Assembly: GCF_000384315.1 (NCBI RefSeq)
Contig: NZ_ARVW01000001.1
Span: 2,737,746-2,801,745 of the forward strand
DNA length: 64,000 nt
Origin: Amycolatopsis nigrescens CSC17Ta-90
GTDB taxonomy: Bacteria > Actinomycetota > Actinomycetes > Mycobacteriales > Pseudonocardiaceae
Direction of reading: 5' to 3'
Made by a program: the position numbers and the translations under genes
Shown here: positions 16,790 through 27,382 of the stretch, piece by piece
Layout: each line of letters starts with the position of its first letter
How positions within the stretch are numbered: position 1 is the stretch's first letter
The notes under the pieces: generated by a model
Databases searched by the model: none
Told to the model about the DNA's origin: nothing
The model's input: only the letters and a program-made list of their open reading frames with translations

Positions 16790-18090
16790 CGGAGAAATCC
16801 TTCGTAGTTTCGCTGCATGAGCTGGCTTTCGATCTGCTTCACGGTGTCAAGGCCGACACCGACCATGATCAGCACAGCGGTCCCACCGAACGGGAAGTTC
16901 TGGTTCTGGCCCTGACCGGTGAGGGACAGGAAGAAGTTCGGCAGAATCGCGATGATGCCAAGGTAGATCGATCCAGGCAGGGTGATCCTGCCAAGCACGA
17001 AGCTCAGGTATTCGGCGGTCGGGCGTCCCGGCCTGATACCGGGGATGAACCCGCCGAACTTCTTCATCTCCTCCGCACGCTCGTCCACGTTGAACGTGAT
17101 CGTGATGTAGAAGTACGTGAAGAAGATGATCAGTGCGAAATACAGCAGGATGTGCACCCAGCTGGACTGGTTCACCAGGTAGGTCTGCAGGAAGGTCTGC
17201 CAGCCGGAGGCCTCGTTCGGGTCGCCGACAAGCTTGCCGATCAGGTCGGGCAGGTAGAGCAGCGACGACGCGAAGATCACCGGGATGACACCGGCCTGAT
17301 TGACCTTGATCGGCAGGTAGGTGGACGTGCCGCCGTACATCCGGCGGCCGATCATCCGCTTGGCGTACTGCACCGGGATCCGGCGCTGCCCCTGCTCGAC
17401 GAAGATGACGCTGGCGATGATCACCAGACCGAGCACGCAGACCAGTGCGAAGACCAGACCACCCTTGTTCTGCAGGATGGCGCCACCCTCGGCCGGGATC
17501 CTGGCCGCGATGTTCAGGAAGATCAGCACCGACATGCCGTTGCCGACACCGCGCTCGGTGATCAGCTCACCCAGCCACATCATCACCGCGGTACCGGCGG
17601 TCATGGTGATCACGATGATCGCGAGCGAGTAGATGCTGTTGTCCGGGATGACCGGCTTGTCGCAGTTCTGGAACAGCTGGCCGCGGTCCGCGAGCGCCAC
17701 CACACCGGTCGCCTGCAGGATCGCCAGCGCGATCGTCAGGTACCGCGTGTACTGGGTGAGCTTGCCCTGACCGGACTGGCCCTCCTTCTTCAGCTCCTCG
17801 AACCGCGGAATCACCACGGTGAGCAGCTGCACGATGATGCTGGCGGTGATATAGGGCATGATGCCGGTCGAGAAGATCGACAGCTGCAGAAGCGCCCCGC
17901 CGCTGAACAGGTTCAGCAGCGAGTAGATGCCCTGTTGATCGTCGGTCTGGCAAGCCTGCACGTTGGGATAGGACACCCCGGGCGCTGGAGTGACCGCACC
18001 GATCCGGTACACGGCCACGATCAACAGCGTGAACAGGATCTTCTTGCGCAGATCCGGCGTCGCGAGAGCCGAGCGGAAGGCGCTGAGCAC
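16786..18090 (-). CDS. secY: Protein translocase subunit SecY
   Basis: SecY is the channel of the general secretion pathway. I chose the GTG at 18088-18090 (MLSAFRSALATPDLRKKILF) because AGGAGG lies 8 nt upstream; the open frame runs further without homology. The 434-residue protein has about ten membrane helices and the conserved LFSGGALLQLSIFSTGIMPY and cytoplasmic FGGFIPGIRPGRPTAEYL loops. It is the first gene of a separate secY-adk-map unit after a terminator and long spacer. Confidence 0.97.
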   Translation of the reverse strand: MLSAFRSALATPDLRKKILFTLLIVAVYRIGAVTPAPGVSYPNVQACQTDDQQGIYSLLNLFSGGALLQLSIFSTGIMPYITASIIVQLLTVVIPRFEELKKEGQSGQGKLTQYTRYLTIALAILQATGVVALADRGQLFQNCDKPVIPDNSIYSLAIIVITMTAGTAVMMWLGELITERGVGNGMSVLIFLNIAARIPAEGGAILQNKGGLVFALVCVLGLVIIASVIFVEQGQRRIPVQYAKRMIGRRMYGGTSTYLPIKVNQAGVIPVIFASSLLYLPDLIGKLVGDPNEASGWQTFLQTYLVNQSSWVHILLYFALIIFFTYFYITITFNVDERAEEMKKFGGFIPGIRPGRPTAEYLSFVLGRITLPGSIYLGIIAILPNFFLSLTGQGQNQNFPFGGTAVLIMVGVGLDTVKQIESQLMQRNYEGFLR

Positions 18091-18574
18091 GCGGGGGACC
18101 TCCTCGGCGTCACCGGCACTTGTACCGGCGATCGGCTTGGCCGGCCTAGACCGGCGGGAACACAACATCACTGGCGGACAAGCCAGGAACGCTTCGGGGC
18201 ACACTCGTCCCGAAGCGTGCCGCCGACTCTAACAGCAAGCCAGGATGGTTCCCCACCGCCTGGGGGTATTCCCGACGTAGGTCGGTACGACGGCCCCCGG
18301 ACGGCGGCCGTCGGCGGCCGATCAGGTGCTTGACAAGGCCAGCGCGTCCGCGGTCCCGAGCGGCATGACACCGGTGCCGCAATCGACGTTACGCCTGGCC
18401 CGGAGGGTCATGCGCGGTGTTAACGGCCGCGCCGGGCACCGTGCGCTCGTCCGGCGACGGTGGCCGCTGGTCCGCGCGGAGGGTGGCCGGCAACGGGTAG
18501 CCGCCGAGCGCCCTCTCCACCCGAGCAGGTTGTTCGCTCCAGGCGTAAGGCGACCAGGTTCCCCGCGCCGACGA
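18091..18574. promoter_or_regulatory. secY upstream region with leader hairpin
   Basis: A long GC-rich spacer separates secY from rplO. A 9-bp hairpin (18190-18198 with 18209-18217, CGCTTCGGG) lies about 100 nt before the secY start and may be part of its 5' leader. I see no convincing ORF, and no clear minus-strand -35/-10 pair. Confidence 0.45.
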
Positions 18575-18637
18575 CGTTTAGCCCGCTAAACGCGCCATGC
18601 GGCCGGGAGCGCGTTTAGCGGGCTAAACGCGCGCTCC
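18575..18637. repeat. Paired TTTAGC-palindrome unit between rplO and secY
   Basis: Palindromes CGTTTAGC-CC-GCTAAACG (18575-18592) and GGAGCGCGTTTAGC-GG-GCTAAACGC (18606-18630) are arranged exactly as at 15345-15399, with three differences over 55 nt. Both pairs lie just upstream of, or between, transcription units of the ribosomal cluster. Confidence 0.88.
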
Positions 18638-18648
18638 TGGGGAAAAGG

Positions 18649-18680
18649 GAACGGCCCGCAGCGGGGGCTGCGGGCCGTTC
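18649..18680 (-). terminator. Terminator after rplO
   Basis: Perfect 14-bp arms (18649-18662 and 18667-18680) with a GGGG loop lie 18 nt after the rplO stop. This ends the S10-spc transcription unit before secY. Confidence 0.85.
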
Positions 18681-18697
18681 GGGGAAAGCGGGAGGGC

Positions 18698-19141
18698 TCA
18701 GTTGGTGGTGGCGGAACCGCCAGCAGCCTCGAGCTTCTCCTTGGCGGAGCCGGAGAACGCGTCGGCGGTGATGTCCAGCTTGACGCCGTTCACGTCGCCG
18801 TTGCCGAGCACCTTGACGAGCTTGCCCTTGCGGACGAGGCCCTTCGCGACGAGCTCCTCGGCACCGATCTTGCCGCCGTCGGCGAAGACGCGGGCGATGT
18901 CGCCCACGTTCACCGGCTGGTACTCGGTGCGGAACCGGTTGTTGAAGCCACGCAGCTTCGGCAGCCGCATGTGGATGGGCATCTGCCCACCCTCGAACCC
19001 GGCGGGCACGTTCTTCCGGGCCTTGGTGCCCTTCGTACCGCGACCGGCTGTCTTACCCTTGGAGCCTTCACCACGGCCAACGCGGATCTTGTCCGTCTTG
19101 GCCCCGGGTGCGGGCCGCAAGTGGTGGATCTTGATGGCCAT
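18698..19141 (-). CDS. rplO: 50S ribosomal protein L15
   Basis: uL15 is a late assembly protein of the 50S core. The 147 residues start [20 protein letters not shown] and contain the Gly/Arg-rich [20 protein letters not shown] and [19 protein letters not shown]. The start overlaps the rpmD stop by one base. Confidence 0.98.
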   Translation of the reverse strand: MAIKIHHLRPAPGAKTDKIRVGRGEGSKGKTAGRGTKGTKARKNVPAGFEGGQMPIHMRLPKLRGFNNRFRTEYQPVNVGDIARVFADGGKIGAEELVAKGLVRKGKLVKVLGNGDVNGVKLDITADAFSGSAKEKLEAAGGSATTN

Positions 19142-19323
19142 TACTTGACCTCCTCCACTACCACCAGGTGCCGAACCGTGTGAATCAGGCCGCGGACCTC
19201 GGGGGTGTCTTCACGCACCGTGGACTGCCGGATCTTGTGCAGCCCGAGGGTGCGCAGCGAGTCCCGGTGGTTCTGCTTGGTGCCGATCTTGCTCTTGACC
19301 TGGGTGACCTTGAGCTTAACCAT
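19141..19323 (-). CDS. rpmD: 50S ribosomal protein L30
   Basis: uL30 is a small 50S protein. The ATG at 19321-19323 gives [20 protein letters not shown] and 60 residues; an upstream in-frame codon would add 7 non-conserved residues within rpsE. It has [13 protein letters not shown] and the C-terminal [10 protein letters not shown]. It begins one base after the rpsE stop. Confidence 0.97.
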   Translation of the reverse strand: MVKLKVTQVKSKIGTKQNHRDSLRTLGLHKIRQSTVREDTPEVRGLIHTVRHLVVVEEVK

Positions 19324-19324
19324 C

Positions 19325-19981
19325 TCAGACCCCCTGACCAGCACGCTGCCGCAGCATCCGAGCCGGGGCGACGTCCTCGAGCGGCAGGCCGCGACGGGCC
19401 GCGACCTCCTCGGGACGCTGCAGGCCCTTCAGCGCGGCCACGGTCGCGTGCACGATGTTGATCGCGTTGTCGCTGCCGAGCGACTTCGACAGCACGTCGT
19501 GCACCCCGGCGCACTCCAGCACCGCGCGCACCGGGCCACCGGCGATGACACCGGTACCGGCGCTGGCCGGGCGGAGCAGCACCACACCGGCGGCGTCCTC
19601 ACCCTGGATCGGGTGCGGAATCGTGCCGGCGATCCGAGGCACCTTGAAGAAGTTCTTCTTGGCCTCCTCGACGCCCTTCGCGATGGCGGCGGGCACCTCC
19701 TTGGCCTTGCCGTAGCCGACGCCCACCTGACCGTCGCCGTCACCGACGACGACCAGCGCGGTGAAGCTGAACCGCCGGCCACCCTTGACCACCTTGGCCA
19801 CGCGGTTGATCGCGACCACGCGCTCGAGGTTCAGGCTCTTGTCCTGGGCCGCTCCGCCACGACCGCCGTCGCGCCGGTCCCGGCCGCCACCGCCGCGACG
19901 GTCATTGCGGTCGTTGCCGCCCTGACCGCCGGGGCCGCCGCCCTGCTGACCGCCGCCGAATTGCCGTGTACGTCCCGGCAT
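19325..19981 (-). CDS. rpsE: 30S ribosomal protein S5
   Basis: uS5 contributes to decoding accuracy. The 218 residues carry a Gly/Arg/Asp-rich N-terminal tail (about residues 1-45) before the conserved [20 protein letters not shown] and [13 protein letters not shown] double-stranded RNA-binding region. Such tails are common in actinobacterial S5. Confidence 0.98.
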   Translation of the reverse strand: MPGRTRQFGGGQQGGGPGGQGGNDRNDRRGGGGRDRRDGGRGGAAQDKSLNLERVVAINRVAKVVKGGRRFSFTALVVVGDGDGQVGVGYGKAKEVPAAIAKGVEEAKKNFFKVPRIAGTIPHPIQGEDAAGVVLLRPASAGTGVIAGGPVRAVLECAGVHDVLSKSLGSDNAINIVHATVAALKGLQRPEEVAARRGLPLEDVAPARMLRQRAGQGV

Positions 19982-20012
19982 CAGGCTTTCCTTCCATCAA
20001 TGCTGTTCATGC

Positions 20013-20414
20013 TCAGAATTCCAACCCCGCCTCGCGGGCGGCGTCGGCCAGTGCCGCGATCCGGCCGTGGTAGGCGTTGCCCCCACGGTCGAACACCACG
20101 GCGGTCACGCCCGCGCTCTTCGCCCGGTTCGCGACCAGCTCGCCGACCTTGGCGGCCTTGGCCTTCTTGTCGCCGTCGAGCGCGCGGACGTCCGCCTCCA
20201 GCGTGGACGCCGAGGCCAGGGTGTGCCCGGCCAGGTCGTCGATCAGCTGGACGGCGATGTGCCGCGAGGACCGCTTGACGACCAGACGGGGACGCTGGTC
20301 GGTGCCGCTGATCTTCTTGCGGAGCCGGAAGTGCCGGCGCGCCTTCGCGACGCGACGCCTGGTCGACATGTCCTTGCCGACTGGCTTCCGCTTCTTGGTA
20401 GCCGATTCGCTCAT
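20013..20414 (-). CDS. rplR: 50S ribosomal protein L18
   Basis: uL18 binds 5S rRNA. I chose the ATG at 20412-20414 ([13 protein letters not shown], 133 residues); a GTG two codons upstream overlapping the rplF stop (GTGA) is also possible. Motifs [20 protein letters not shown] and [20 protein letters not shown] are conserved. Confidence 0.96.
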   Translation of the reverse strand: MSESATKKRKPVGKDMSTRRRVAKARRHFRLRKKISGTDQRPRLVVKRSSRHIAVQLIDDLAGHTLASASTLEADVRALDGDKKAKAAKVGELVANRAKSAGVTAVVFDRGGNAYHGRIAALADAAREAGLEF

Positions 20415-20416
20415 GA

Positions 20417-20956
20417 TCACTTACCCGTCTTTCCGACCTTGCGGCGGATGCGCTCACCCTCGTAACGCAGGCCTTTGCCCTTGTACGGGTCCGGGCGCCG
20501 CAGCTTGCGGATCACCGCGGCCGTCTGGCCGACCTTCTGCTTGTCGATGCCGGAGACCGAGAACCTGGTCGGGGTCTCCACCGTGAAGGTGATGCCCTCC
20601 GGTGCGGCGATCTTGACCGGGTGGCTGTAGCCGAGGGCGAACTCGAGGTCCGAGCCCTTGGCCTGCACGCGGTAACCGACGCCGTGGATTTCGAGCTTCT
20701 TCACATAGCCGTCGGTGACCCCGACGACCAGGTTGTTCACCAGGGTGCGGGTCAGTCCGTGCAGCGCACGGCTCTCCCGCTCGTCGTTCGGGCGCTTCAC
20801 CTCGAGCGTGCCGTCCTCGGTGCGCTCGACGGTGATCGGCTCCGCGATGGTGTGCTCGAGGGTGCCCTTGGGCCCCTTGACCTGAATGTGCTGACCGTTG
20901 ATGGTCACCTCGACCCCGGAAGGGACGGTGACCGGCAGCTTTCCGATGCGTGACAT
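20417..20956 (-). CDS. rplF: 50S ribosomal protein L6
   Basis: uL6 lies near the GTPase-associated centre. ATG at 20954-20956 gives the typical [19 protein letters not shown] and 179 residues. The duplicated fold is visible, with the second half ending [27 protein letters not shown] upstream is a good ribosome-binding site. Confidence 0.98.
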   Translation of the reverse strand: MSRIGKLPVTVPSGVEVTINGQHIQVKGPKGTLEHTIAEPITVERTEDGTLEVKRPNDERESRALHGLTRTLVNNLVVGVTDGYVKKLEIHGVGYRVQAKGSDLEFALGYSHPVKIAAPEGITFTVETPTRFSVSGIDKQKVGQTAAVIRKLRRPDPYKGKGLRYEGERIRRKVGKTGK

Positions 20957-20972
20957 GCCTGAGCCCCCTTCC

Positions 20973-21371
20973 TTACCAGACGTAGGCGAGGACTTCGCCG
21001 CCCACGCTGTTGCGCTTGGCCTGCCGGTCGGTCTGCAGCCCGGAGGACGTCGAGATGATCGCGACGCCGAGGCCGCCGAGCACGTTCGGCAGTTCGGTCG
21101 ATTTTGCGTAAACCCGCAGACCCGGCTTCGAAACCCGGCGGAGGCCGGCGATGCTGCGCTCACGGTTCGGGCCGTACTTCAGCTCGACGACGAGGTTCTT
21201 GTGCTTCTCGCCCGGCTCGTCGCGGTAGCCCGCGATGTAGCCCTCGCGCTTGAGGATCTCGGCGATGTTCGCCTTGATCTTGGAGTGCGGAAGCACGACC
21301 TCGTCGTGGTACGCCGAGTTCGCGTTACGCAGACGAGTCAAGAAGTCTGCGATGGGGTCGGTCATCGTCAT
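20973..21371 (-). CDS. rpsH: 30S ribosomal protein S8
   Basis: uS8 binds the 16S central domain. The 132 residues start [20 protein letters not shown] and end [20 protein letters not shown] then [13 protein letters not shown], the conserved C-terminus. Confidence 0.98.
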   Translation of the reverse strand: MTMTDPIADFLTRLRNANSAYHDEVVLPHSKIKANIAEILKREGYIAGYRDEPGEKHKNLVVELKYGPNRERSIAGLRRVSKPGLRVYAKSTELPNVLGGLGVAIISTSSGLQTDRQAKRNSVGGEVLAYVW

Positions 21372-21443
21372 GGTGACCTGTCAACCTTTCTCGCCTGGTT
21401 CCCCTCCCGGGGCCTGTGGCGAAGTGGGAGTCGTGAGAAACCG

Positions 21444-21629
21444 TTACCAGCTGGACTTGCGCACACCGGGCAGCTCACCCGCGTGCGCCATCTCGCGCAG
21501 GCAGATCCGGCAGAGCCCGAACTTGCGGAATACCGCGTGCGGGCGACCGCACCGCTGGCAACGGGTGTAGGCGCGCACCGCGAACTTGGGCTTCTTCGCG
21601 GCCTTGTGGACGAGCGCTTTCTTGGCCAT
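21444..21629 (-). CDS. rpsZ: 30S ribosomal protein S14, zinc-binding type Z
   Basis: uS14 in the 30S head. ATG at 21627-21629 gives the 61-residue zinc form ([20 protein letters not shown]). The zinc ligands are Cys24, Cys27, Cys40 and Cys43. Actinobacteria often hold a second, zinc-free S14 elsewhere. Confidence 0.98.
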   Translation of the reverse strand: MAKKALVHKAAKKPKFAVRAYTRCQRCGRPHAVFRKFGLCRICLREMAHAGELPGVRKSSW

Positions 21630-21633
21630 CGGC

Positions 21634-22197
21634 TTAGTTCTCCTTGAACGGGAAGCCGAGCTTGCGAAGCAGCGCGCGGCCCTCGTCGTCGGTGTTGGCG
21701 GTGGTGACAACGGTGACGTCCATCCCGCGCGGGCGGTCGATGGCGTCCGGGTTGATCTCGTGGAACATGGACTGCTCGTTGAGACCGAACGTGTAGTTGC
21801 CGTTGCCGTCGAACTGCTTGCCGGAAAGGCCGCGGAAGTCGCGGATACGCGGCAGCGCGATGGTCAGCAACCGGTCGAGGAACTCCCACATCCGGTCGCC
21901 GCGCAGGGTGACGCGCGCGCCGATCGGCTGGCCCTCGCGCAGCTTGAACTGCGCGATGGACTTGCGAGCCTTGCGCACCTCGGGCTTCTGCCCGGTGATG
22001 ATCGACAGGTCGCGGACGGCACCTTCGATGAGCTTGCTGTCGCGGGCCGCGTCACCGACACCCATGTTCACGACGACCTTGACGACGCCGGGGATCTGGT
22101 GCGGGTTGGTGAAGCTGAACTCCTTCTGGAGCTCAACCGCGATCTCCTCGCGGTACCGGGTCTTCAACCGCGGCACGATGTTCTCAGTGGAGGTCAT
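21634..22197 (-). CDS. rplE: 50S ribosomal protein L5
   Basis: uL5 contacts 5S rRNA and P-site tRNA. The 187 residues begin [19 protein letters not shown] and include [15 protein letters not shown] and [20 protein letters not shown]. The ATG overlaps the rplX stop by one base. Confidence 0.98.
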   Translation of the reverse strand: MTSTENIVPRLKTRYREEIAVELQKEFSFTNPHQIPGVVKVVVNMGVGDAARDSKLIEGAVRDLSIITGQKPEVRKARKSIAQFKLREGQPIGARVTLRGDRMWEFLDRLLTIALPRIRDFRGLSGKQFDGNGNYTFGLNEQSMFHEINPDAIDRPRGMDVTVVTTANTDDEGRALLRKLGFPFKEN

Positions 22198-22511
22198 CAG
22201 ATGTCCTTACCGTTCCTGCGCGAGACGCGAACCTTCTTGCCGTCTTCGCCGATGCGGTAACCCACGCGGGTCGGCTTGCCGTCGGAGTCGACGACCTGCA
22301 CGTTCGACACGTGGATGGGGGCTTCCTGAGTGACGATGCCACCGGACTGCGCACCACGCTGGGTCTGGGTGATCCGGGTGTGCTTCTTGATCCGGTTCAC
22401 GCCCTCGACGAGCACTCGCTCGCGCTCCGGGTAGGCCTGGATGACCTTGCCCTTGGCGCCCTTGTCCTTGCCGGCGATGACGACGACCGTGTCGCCCTTC
22501 TTCACCTTCAT
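22197..22511 (-). CDS. rplX: 50S ribosomal protein L24
   Basis: uL24 is an assembly initiator with a KOW motif ([19 protein letters not shown]). I chose the ATG at 22509-22511 (MKVKKGD, 104 residues); the GTG one codon upstream overlaps the rplN stop and is a possible alternative. Confidence 0.97.
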   Translation of the reverse strand: MKVKKGDTVVVIAGKDKGAKGKVIQAYPERERVLVEGVNRIKKHTRITQTQRGAQSGGIVTQEAPIHVSNVQVVDSDGKPTRVGYRIGEDGKKVRVSRRNGKDI

Positions 22512-22879
22512 CACAACACCTCCGGCGCGAGCGAAATGATCTTCATGAACTTTCGATCGCGCAGCTCGCGGCCGACCGGGCCGAAGATGCGGGTGCCCCG
22601 GGGCTCGTTGTCGTTCTTGATGAGCACCGCGGCGTTCTCGTCGAAGCGGATGTAGGAGCCGTCCGGTCGACGCCGCTCCTTACGCGTGCGGACGATGACG
22701 GCCTTGACCACGTCGCCCTTCTTCACCCCGGCAGCCGGGATGGCGTCCTTCACGGTGGCGACGATGATGTCGCCGATGCCCGCGTAGCGCCGCCCCGAAC
22801 CGCCGAGCACACGGATGCAGAGAATCTCCTTGGCACCCGTGTTGTCGGCGACTCGCAGTCGCGACTCCTGCTGGATCAC
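22511..22879 (-). CDS. rplN: 50S ribosomal protein L14
   Basis: uL14 forms an intersubunit bridge. The 122 residues start [20 protein letters not shown] and contain [20 protein letters not shown]. Length is exact for the family. Confidence 0.98.
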   Translation of the reverse strand: MIQQESRLRVADNTGAKEILCIRVLGGSGRRYAGIGDIIVATVKDAIPAAGVKKGDVVKAVIVRTRKERRRPDGSYIRFDENAAVLIKNDNEPRGTRIFGPVGRELRDRKFMKIISLAPEVL

Positions 22880-22958
22880 GTCAACTCCTGGTATGTCACG
22901 CCGGTTCTGGGTTCGATCCCAGCCTTGCGGAACTGAAGAGAACCTTGCGGCTCTCTGC

Positions 22959-23264
22959 TTACTTGGCCTTCTCGACGATGCGCACCAAGCGCCAGCGCTT
23001 GGTCGCCGACAGCGGACGGGTCTCCATCAGGATGACCTTGTCGCCGACGCCGGCGGTGTTCTCCTCGTCATGCGCCTTGACCTTGCTCGTGCTCCGGAGA
23101 ACCTTCGCGTAACGCGCGTGCTTCTTGCGGTCCTCGAGCTCGACCACGATCGTCTTGCTCATCTTGTCCGAGACGACGTAGCCCTCACGGATCTTGCGGT
23201 AGTTCCGGCCGGACTCGGCGCTCAGCACCGGCTCCTTGGCGAGCTCTTCAGGCTGCTCACTCAT
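22959..23264 (-). CDS. rpsQ: 30S ribosomal protein S17
   Basis: uS17 binds the 16S 5' domain. The 101 residues have an N-terminal extension of about 20 residues ([20 protein letters not shown]) before the conserved [20 protein letters not shown]. The ATG overlaps the rpmC stop by 4 nt. Confidence 0.97.
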   Translation of the reverse strand: MSEQPEELAKEPVLSAESGRNYRKIREGYVVSDKMSKTIVVELEDRKKHARYAKVLRSTSKVKAHDEENTAGVGDKVILMETRPLSATKRWRLVRIVEKAK

Positions 23265-23512
23265 GCCGCACCCTCACTCTCGGCATCATCGGGGGAAACA
23301 GACAGCCCGAGTTCGCGCTCGCGCATCACGGTGTAGATCCGCGCGATGTCCGTGCGAACCGTCCGCAGCCTGCGGTTGTTGTCCAGCTGCCCGGTGGCCA
23401 TCTGGAAGCGCAGGTTGAACAGCTCCTCCTTGGCCTCCTTCAGACGCAGCACGAGCTCCTCAGCAGTGAGCTCACGAAGTTCTGACGCCGCAACGCCTGC
23501 TGCTTTCGCCAT
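23261..23512 (-). CDS. rpmC: 50S ribosomal protein L29
   Basis: uL29 sits at the exit tunnel and helps dock SRP and trigger factor. The 83 residues contain the conserved [20 protein letters not shown] and [20 protein letters not shown]. The ends carry short Ala- and Ser/Asp-rich extensions. Confidence 0.97.
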   Translation of the reverse strand: MAKAAGVAASELRELTAEELVLRLKEAKEELFNLRFQMATGQLDNNRRLRTVRTDIARIYTVMRERELGLSVSPDDAESEGAA

Positions 23513-23931
23513 CAGAACTCACCACCTTCACGGGTCACGATTCGGCACTTCATCGGCAGTTTGTGGATCGCGCGGCGCAACGCCTCGCGGGCCGTCTCCT
23601 CGTTCGGGAAGCTGATCTCGAACATCACACGACCCGGCTTGACGTTGGCCACCCACCACTCCGGCGAGCCCTTACCGGAACCCATCCGGGTTTCCGCGGG
23701 CTTCTTGGTCAGCGGGCGGTCCGGGAAGATGGTGGTCCACACCTTGCCGCCACGCTTGATGTGCCGGGTCATGGCGATACGAGCGGCCTCGATCTGCCTG
23801 TTGGTCACATAGCTGTGCTCAAGCGCCTGAATGCCGTACTCGCCCCAAGTCACGTTGGTGCCGCCCTTGGCGGCGCCGGCGCGCTTCGGAGAGTGCTGCT
23901 TCCGGTGCTTGACCTTGCGCGGGATGAGCAC
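23512..23931 (-). CDS. rplP: 50S ribosomal protein L16
   Basis: uL16 organises the A-site tRNA binding region. The 139 residues begin [19 protein letters not shown] and include [20 protein letters not shown] and [20 protein letters not shown]. Length is typical. Confidence 0.98.
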   Translation of the reverse strand: MLIPRKVKHRKQHSPKRAGAAKGGTNVTWGEYGIQALEHSYVTNRQIEAARIAMTRHIKRGGKVWTTIFPDRPLTKKPAETRMGSGKGSPEWWVANVKPGRVMFEISFPNEETAREALRRAIHKLPMKCRIVTREGGEF

Positions 23932-23934
23932 TTC

Positions 23935-24783
23935 TCAGCCCTCCGTCTTCTCTGCCGTGTCCGGCGAAGCGACCGCGGGCGCGGTGTCAGCGGCGGGCGC
24001 GGCCTTCTCGGCCTGCGCGGCCCGGCCTGCCTCGGTCGAGGTCGCGGTGGTGCCCGACGCGCCGGAACGACGCGGGCGAGCGGGACGGTCGCGGTCGCGA
24101 CGCGGGGCGCGCTCGGCGGCCGCGGCGGCGTCACGCGCCTCCTTGGCCTTGAGCCCGCCGACGATGTCGCCCTTGTAGATCCACACCTTCACGCCGATGC
24201 GGCCGAACGTCGTCTTGGCCTCGAAGAAGCCGTAGTCGATGTCGGCACGCAGCGTGTGCAGCGGGACACGGCCGTCGCGGTAGTGCTCCGAACGCGACAT
24301 CTCCGCGCCACCGAGGCGACCACCGCACTGCACGCGGATGCCCTTGACCTGCGGCGAGCGCATGGAGGTCTGCAGCGCCTTGCGCATCGCGCGGCGGAAG
24401 GCCACCCGGTTGGACAGCTGCTCCGCGACACCCTGCGCGACGAGCTGGGCGTCGGCCTCGGGGTTCTTCACCTCGAGGATGTTCAGCTGCACCTGCTTCT
24501 CGGTGAGCTTCTCCAGCGCGCCGCGGATCCGGTCGGCCTCCGCGCCGCGACGGCCGATGACGATGCCCGGCCGGGCGGTGTGGATGTCCACGCGGACCCG
24601 GTCACGGGTGCGCTCGATCTCGACCTTGGAGATACCGGCGCGCTCCATGCCGGTGGAGAGCAGCTTCCGGATCTTGACGTCCTCGGCCACGTACTCCGAG
24701 TACTGCTTGTCGGCGTACCAGCGAGACTTCCAGTCCGTGGTGATACCCAGGCGGAAGCCGTGCGGGTTGATCTTCTGGCCCAC
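23935..24783 (-). CDS. rpsC: 30S ribosomal protein S3
   Basis: uS3 lines the mRNA entry channel. The GTG at 24781-24783 overlaps the rplV stop by one base (TAGTG) and opens the conserved [14 protein letters not shown]. The KH motif [20 protein letters not shown] is present. The 282-residue product has an Arg/Ala-rich, low-complexity C-terminal tail of about 65 residues, as in other actinobacteria. Confidence 0.97.
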   Translation of the reverse strand: MGQKINPHGFRLGITTDWKSRWYADKQYSEYVAEDVKIRKLLSTGMERAGISKVEIERTRDRVRVDIHTARPGIVIGRRGAEADRIRGALEKLTEKQVQLNILEVKNPEADAQLVAQGVAEQLSNRVAFRRAMRKALQTSMRSPQVKGIRVQCGGRLGGAEMSRSEHYRDGRVPLHTLRADIDYGFFEAKTTFGRIGVKVWIYKGDIVGGLKAKEARDAAAAAERAPRRDRDRPARPRRSGASGTTATSTEAGRAAQAEKAAPAADTAPAVASPDTAEKTEG

Positions 24784-25208
24784 TACCGGCCACCTGCCTT
24801 CTTCTTGCTCTGCGCCTTCTTCGCGGTGTCCTTCGGCCGGGACTCCACGATGACGGTGATGTGGCTGGTGCGCTTCCGGATCCGGTAAGCGCGGCCCTGT
24901 GCCCGCGGCCTGATCCGCTTGAGAGTCGGGCCCTCGTCTGCGGTGGCGTTGCGGACCCACAGCGTGTCGGGGTCGAGGTCGAGGTTGTTCTCGGCGTTGG
25001 CCGCCGCGCTGGCGATCACCTTGGCGAGCGTCTCACTGGCCGCTTGCGGAGCGAACCGGAGCACGGCCAGGGCCTCGCTGACGCTACGACCCTTGACGAG
25101 CTCGATCACCCGGCGCACCTTGGTCGGCGAGTCCCGGACGAAGCGAGCCCGCGCGACGGCGGTCGGCAACTCTTCTGCCGTCGCCGTGGCGTTGTTCTGG
25201 GCGTTCAT
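24783..25208 (-). CDS. rplV: 50S ribosomal protein L22
   Basis: uL22 extends a beta hairpin into the exit tunnel. The 141 residues contain [20 protein letters not shown] and [21 protein letters not shown] Lys-rich tail ([12 protein letters not shown]) follows. Erythromycin-type resistance changes in the hairpin are not obvious by eye. Confidence 0.98.
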   Translation of the reverse strand: MNAQNNATATAEELPTAVARARFVRDSPTKVRRVIELVKGRSVSEALAVLRFAPQAASETLAKVIASAAANAENNLDLDPDTLWVRNATADEGPTLKRIRPRAQGRAYRIRKRTSHITVIVESRPKDTAKKAQSKKKAGGR

Positions 25209-25236
25209 CTGCTTCCCTACGTCTCTAGTGGCCCGC

Positions 25237-25518
25237 TCAGCGGCGGCGCGACTTGCGGTCGTCCTTGATGTGGCCCTTGAAGGTCCGAGTCGGGGCGAAC
25301 TCGCCCAGCTTGTGACCCACCATCGCCTCGGTGATGAAGACCGGGACGTGCTTGCGGCCGTCGTGCACCGCGATCGTGTGTCCCAGGAAGTCCGGGATGA
25401 TCGTGGAACGCCGGGACCAGGTCTTGATCACCGTCTTCTTGTTCGCCTCGTTCAGAACGTCCACCTTCTTGAGCAGGTGGTCATCCACGAAGGGGCCTTT
25501 TTTCAGGCTGCGTGGCAT
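25237..25518 (-). CDS. rpsS: 30S ribosomal protein S19
   Basis: uS19 is in the 30S head beside S13. The 93 residues start [20 protein letters not shown] and include [20 protein letters not shown]. Length matches the family. Confidence 0.98.
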   Translation of the reverse strand: MPRSLKKGPFVDDHLLKKVDVLNEANKKTVIKTWSRRSTIIPDFLGHTIAVHDGRKHVPVFITEAMVGHKLGEFAPTRTFKGHIKDDRKSRRR

Positions 25519-25536
25519 TTGTGTCTACCTCCCTGC

Positions 25537-26370
25537 TCAGCGCTTCTTGCCGGTACGCCGGCGGCGGACGATCAGTTGGTCACTCGGCTTGCGGCGGCGG
25601 GTGCGGCCCTCCGGCTTGCCGTTCGGGTTCACCGGGTGGCGGCCACCGGAGGTCTTGCCCTCACCACCACCGTGCGGGTGGTCGACCGGGTTCATCACGA
25701 CACCGCGGACGGTAGGACGCTTGCCCCGCCAGCGGTTACGCCCGGCCTTGCCCCAGTTGATGTTGGAGTGCTCGGAGTTGCCGACCTCGCCGACGGTGGC
25801 CCGGTTGCGCACGTCCACGTTGCGGATCTCGCCGGAAGGCAAGCGCAGCTGGGCGTACGGACCGTCCTTGGCGACGAGCTGCACCTTCGCGCCGGCCGAG
25901 CGGGCCATCTTCGCGCCGCCACCGGGGCGGAGCTCGATGGCGTGCACCACGGTGCCGACCGGGATGTTGCGCAGCGGCAGGTTGTTGCCCGGCTTGATGT
26001 CGGCCCTGGGGCCGCTCTCCACCCGGTCGCCCTGCCGGAGCTTCTCCGGCGCGATGATGTAGCGCTTCTCGCCGTCGGCGTAGTGCAGCAGCGCGATCCG
26101 CGCGGAACGGTTCGGGTCGTACTCGATGTGCGCGACCTTGGCCGGCACACCGTCCTTGTCGTTCCGGCGGAAGTCGATCAGCCGGTACGCGCGCTTGTGG
26201 CCGCCACCCTTGTGCCGGGTGGTGATCTTGCCGGACGAGTTACGCCCACCGCGGCCGTGCAACGGACGCAGCAGCGACTTCTCCGGAGTCGTCCGAGTGA
26301 TCTCGGCGAAGTCGGAGACGCTGGAGCCACGACGGCCCGGCGTAGTCGGCTTGTACTTGCGGATGCCCAT
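25537..26370 (-). CDS. rplB: 50S ribosomal protein L2
   Basis: uL2 supports the peptidyl-transferase centre. The 277 residues begin [20 protein letters not shown] and hold the hallmark [20 protein letters not shown] with the functionally important His. The basic tail [19 protein letters not shown] is typical. Confidence 0.98.
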   Translation of the reverse strand: MGIRKYKPTTPGRRGSSVSDFAEITRTTPEKSLLRPLHGRGGRNSSGKITTRHKGGGHKRAYRLIDFRRNDKDGVPAKVAHIEYDPNRSARIALLHYADGEKRYIIAPEKLRQGDRVESGPRADIKPGNNLPLRNIPVGTVVHAIELRPGGGAKMARSAGAKVQLVAKDGPYAQLRLPSGEIRNVDVRNRATVGEVGNSEHSNINWGKAGRNRWRGKRPTVRGVVMNPVDHPHGGGEGKTSGGRHPVNPNGKPEGRTRRRKPSDQLIVRRRRTGKKR

Positions 26371-26384
26371 GTCTGCTCAGTCCT

Positions 26385-26696
26385 TTACGCGGCCGGTCCG
26401 CCGAAGATCTCGATCGGCTTGCTTTCCGCCGAAAGAGTCACAACGGCGCGCTTCGTGTCCTTGCGCTTGCCGAAGCCGGCGCGGGTGCGCTTGCGCTTGC
26501 CCTGGCGGTTGAGCGTGTTCACGCTGACAACCTTGACGCCGAACACCTTCTCGACCGCGATCTTGATCTGGGTCTTGTTGGCGTCCGGGCGAACCACGAA
26601 CGTGTACTTGTGGTCTTCGAGCAGCCCGTAGGACTTCTCGGAGATCACCGGCGCGAGCAAGATGTCGCGGGGGTCAGGAATGGCGACCGAACTCAC
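26385..26696 (-). CDS. rplW: 50S ribosomal protein L23
   Basis: uL23 docks trigger factor and SRP at the exit tunnel. The GTG at 26694-26696 overlaps the rplD stop (GTGA) and opens 103 codons: [20 protein letters not shown], then [20 protein letters not shown]. Length is typical. Confidence 0.97.
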   Translation of the reverse strand: MSSVAIPDPRDILLAPVISEKSYGLLEDHKYTFVVRPDANKTQIKIAVEKVFGVKVVSVNTLNRQGKRKRTRAGFGKRKDTKRAVVTLSAESKPIEIFGGPAA

Positions 26697-27382
26697 TGCT
26701 CGTCACTCCCTTCCGTAACCTCGCTGCCGCGGGCGGAGGCCTTCACGCTCTTGCCCCTGGCGGGACCGGCGATGAAGACGTCGTAGGCGGCCTTGGTGAA
26801 CACCACGTCGTCGTTGACCAGCACGTCGTAGGTGTTGAGCTGGTCCGGCGTGATCAGGTGCAGCTCGGCGAGGTTGCGCGCGGACCGCCAGCTCAGCTCG
26901 TCGTCGCGGTGCAGGACCACGAGCACGCGCTTGGCCTTGGTCACCGCGGCGATCGCGGCCTTCGCCGACTTGGTCGACGGGGTCTCACCGGTGACCAGCT
27001 CGGTCACCACGTGCAGCTGGCCGGCGCGGGCCCGGTCCGAGAGGGCGCCACGCAGTGCGGCGGCCTTCATCTTCTTCGGGGTGCGCTGCTCGTAGTCGCG
27101 CGGCGTGGGGCCGTGCACCACGCCACCGCCGGCGAACTGCGGCGCACGGGTGGAACCCTGGCGCGCGCGGCCGGTGCCCTTCTGGCGGTACGGCTTCTTG
27201 CCACCGCCGGAGACCTCGCCGCGGGTCTTCGTGGAGTGCGTGCCCTGGCGCGCGGCGGCCAGCTGGGCCACCACCACCTGGTGCAGCAGCGGCACGTTGG
27301 CCTGCACGTCGAAGATCTCGGCAGGCAGCTCGACGGTGCCGTCGGCCTTGCCGGCCGGAGTCTTCAGTTCGACCGTGCTCAT
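26693..27382 (-). CDS. rplD: 50S ribosomal protein L4
   Basis: uL4 reaches into the exit tunnel and, in E. coli, autoregulates the S10 operon. The 229 residues include [20 protein letters not shown] and [20 protein letters not shown], the tunnel loop. The ATG overlaps the rplC stop (ATGA). No E. coli-like S10 leader is apparent; regulation here may differ. Confidence 0.98.
   Translation of the reverse strand: MSTVELKTPAGKADGTVELPAEIFDVQANVPLLHQVVVAQLAAARQGTHSTKTRGEVSGGGKKPYRQKGTGRARQGSTRAPQFAGGGVVHGPTPRDYEQRTPKKMKAAALRGALSDRARAGQLHVVTELVTGETPSTKSAKAAIAAVTKAKRVLVVLHRDDELSWRSARNLAELHLITPDQLNTYDVLVNDDVVFTKAAYDVFIAGPARGKSVKASARGSEVTEGSDEQ

Noticed and set aside
18327..18332. Perfect TTGACA on the plus strand upstream of secY
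   Set aside because: No -10 at a fitting distance and no plus-strand gene downstream; secY and rplO are both on the minus strand.
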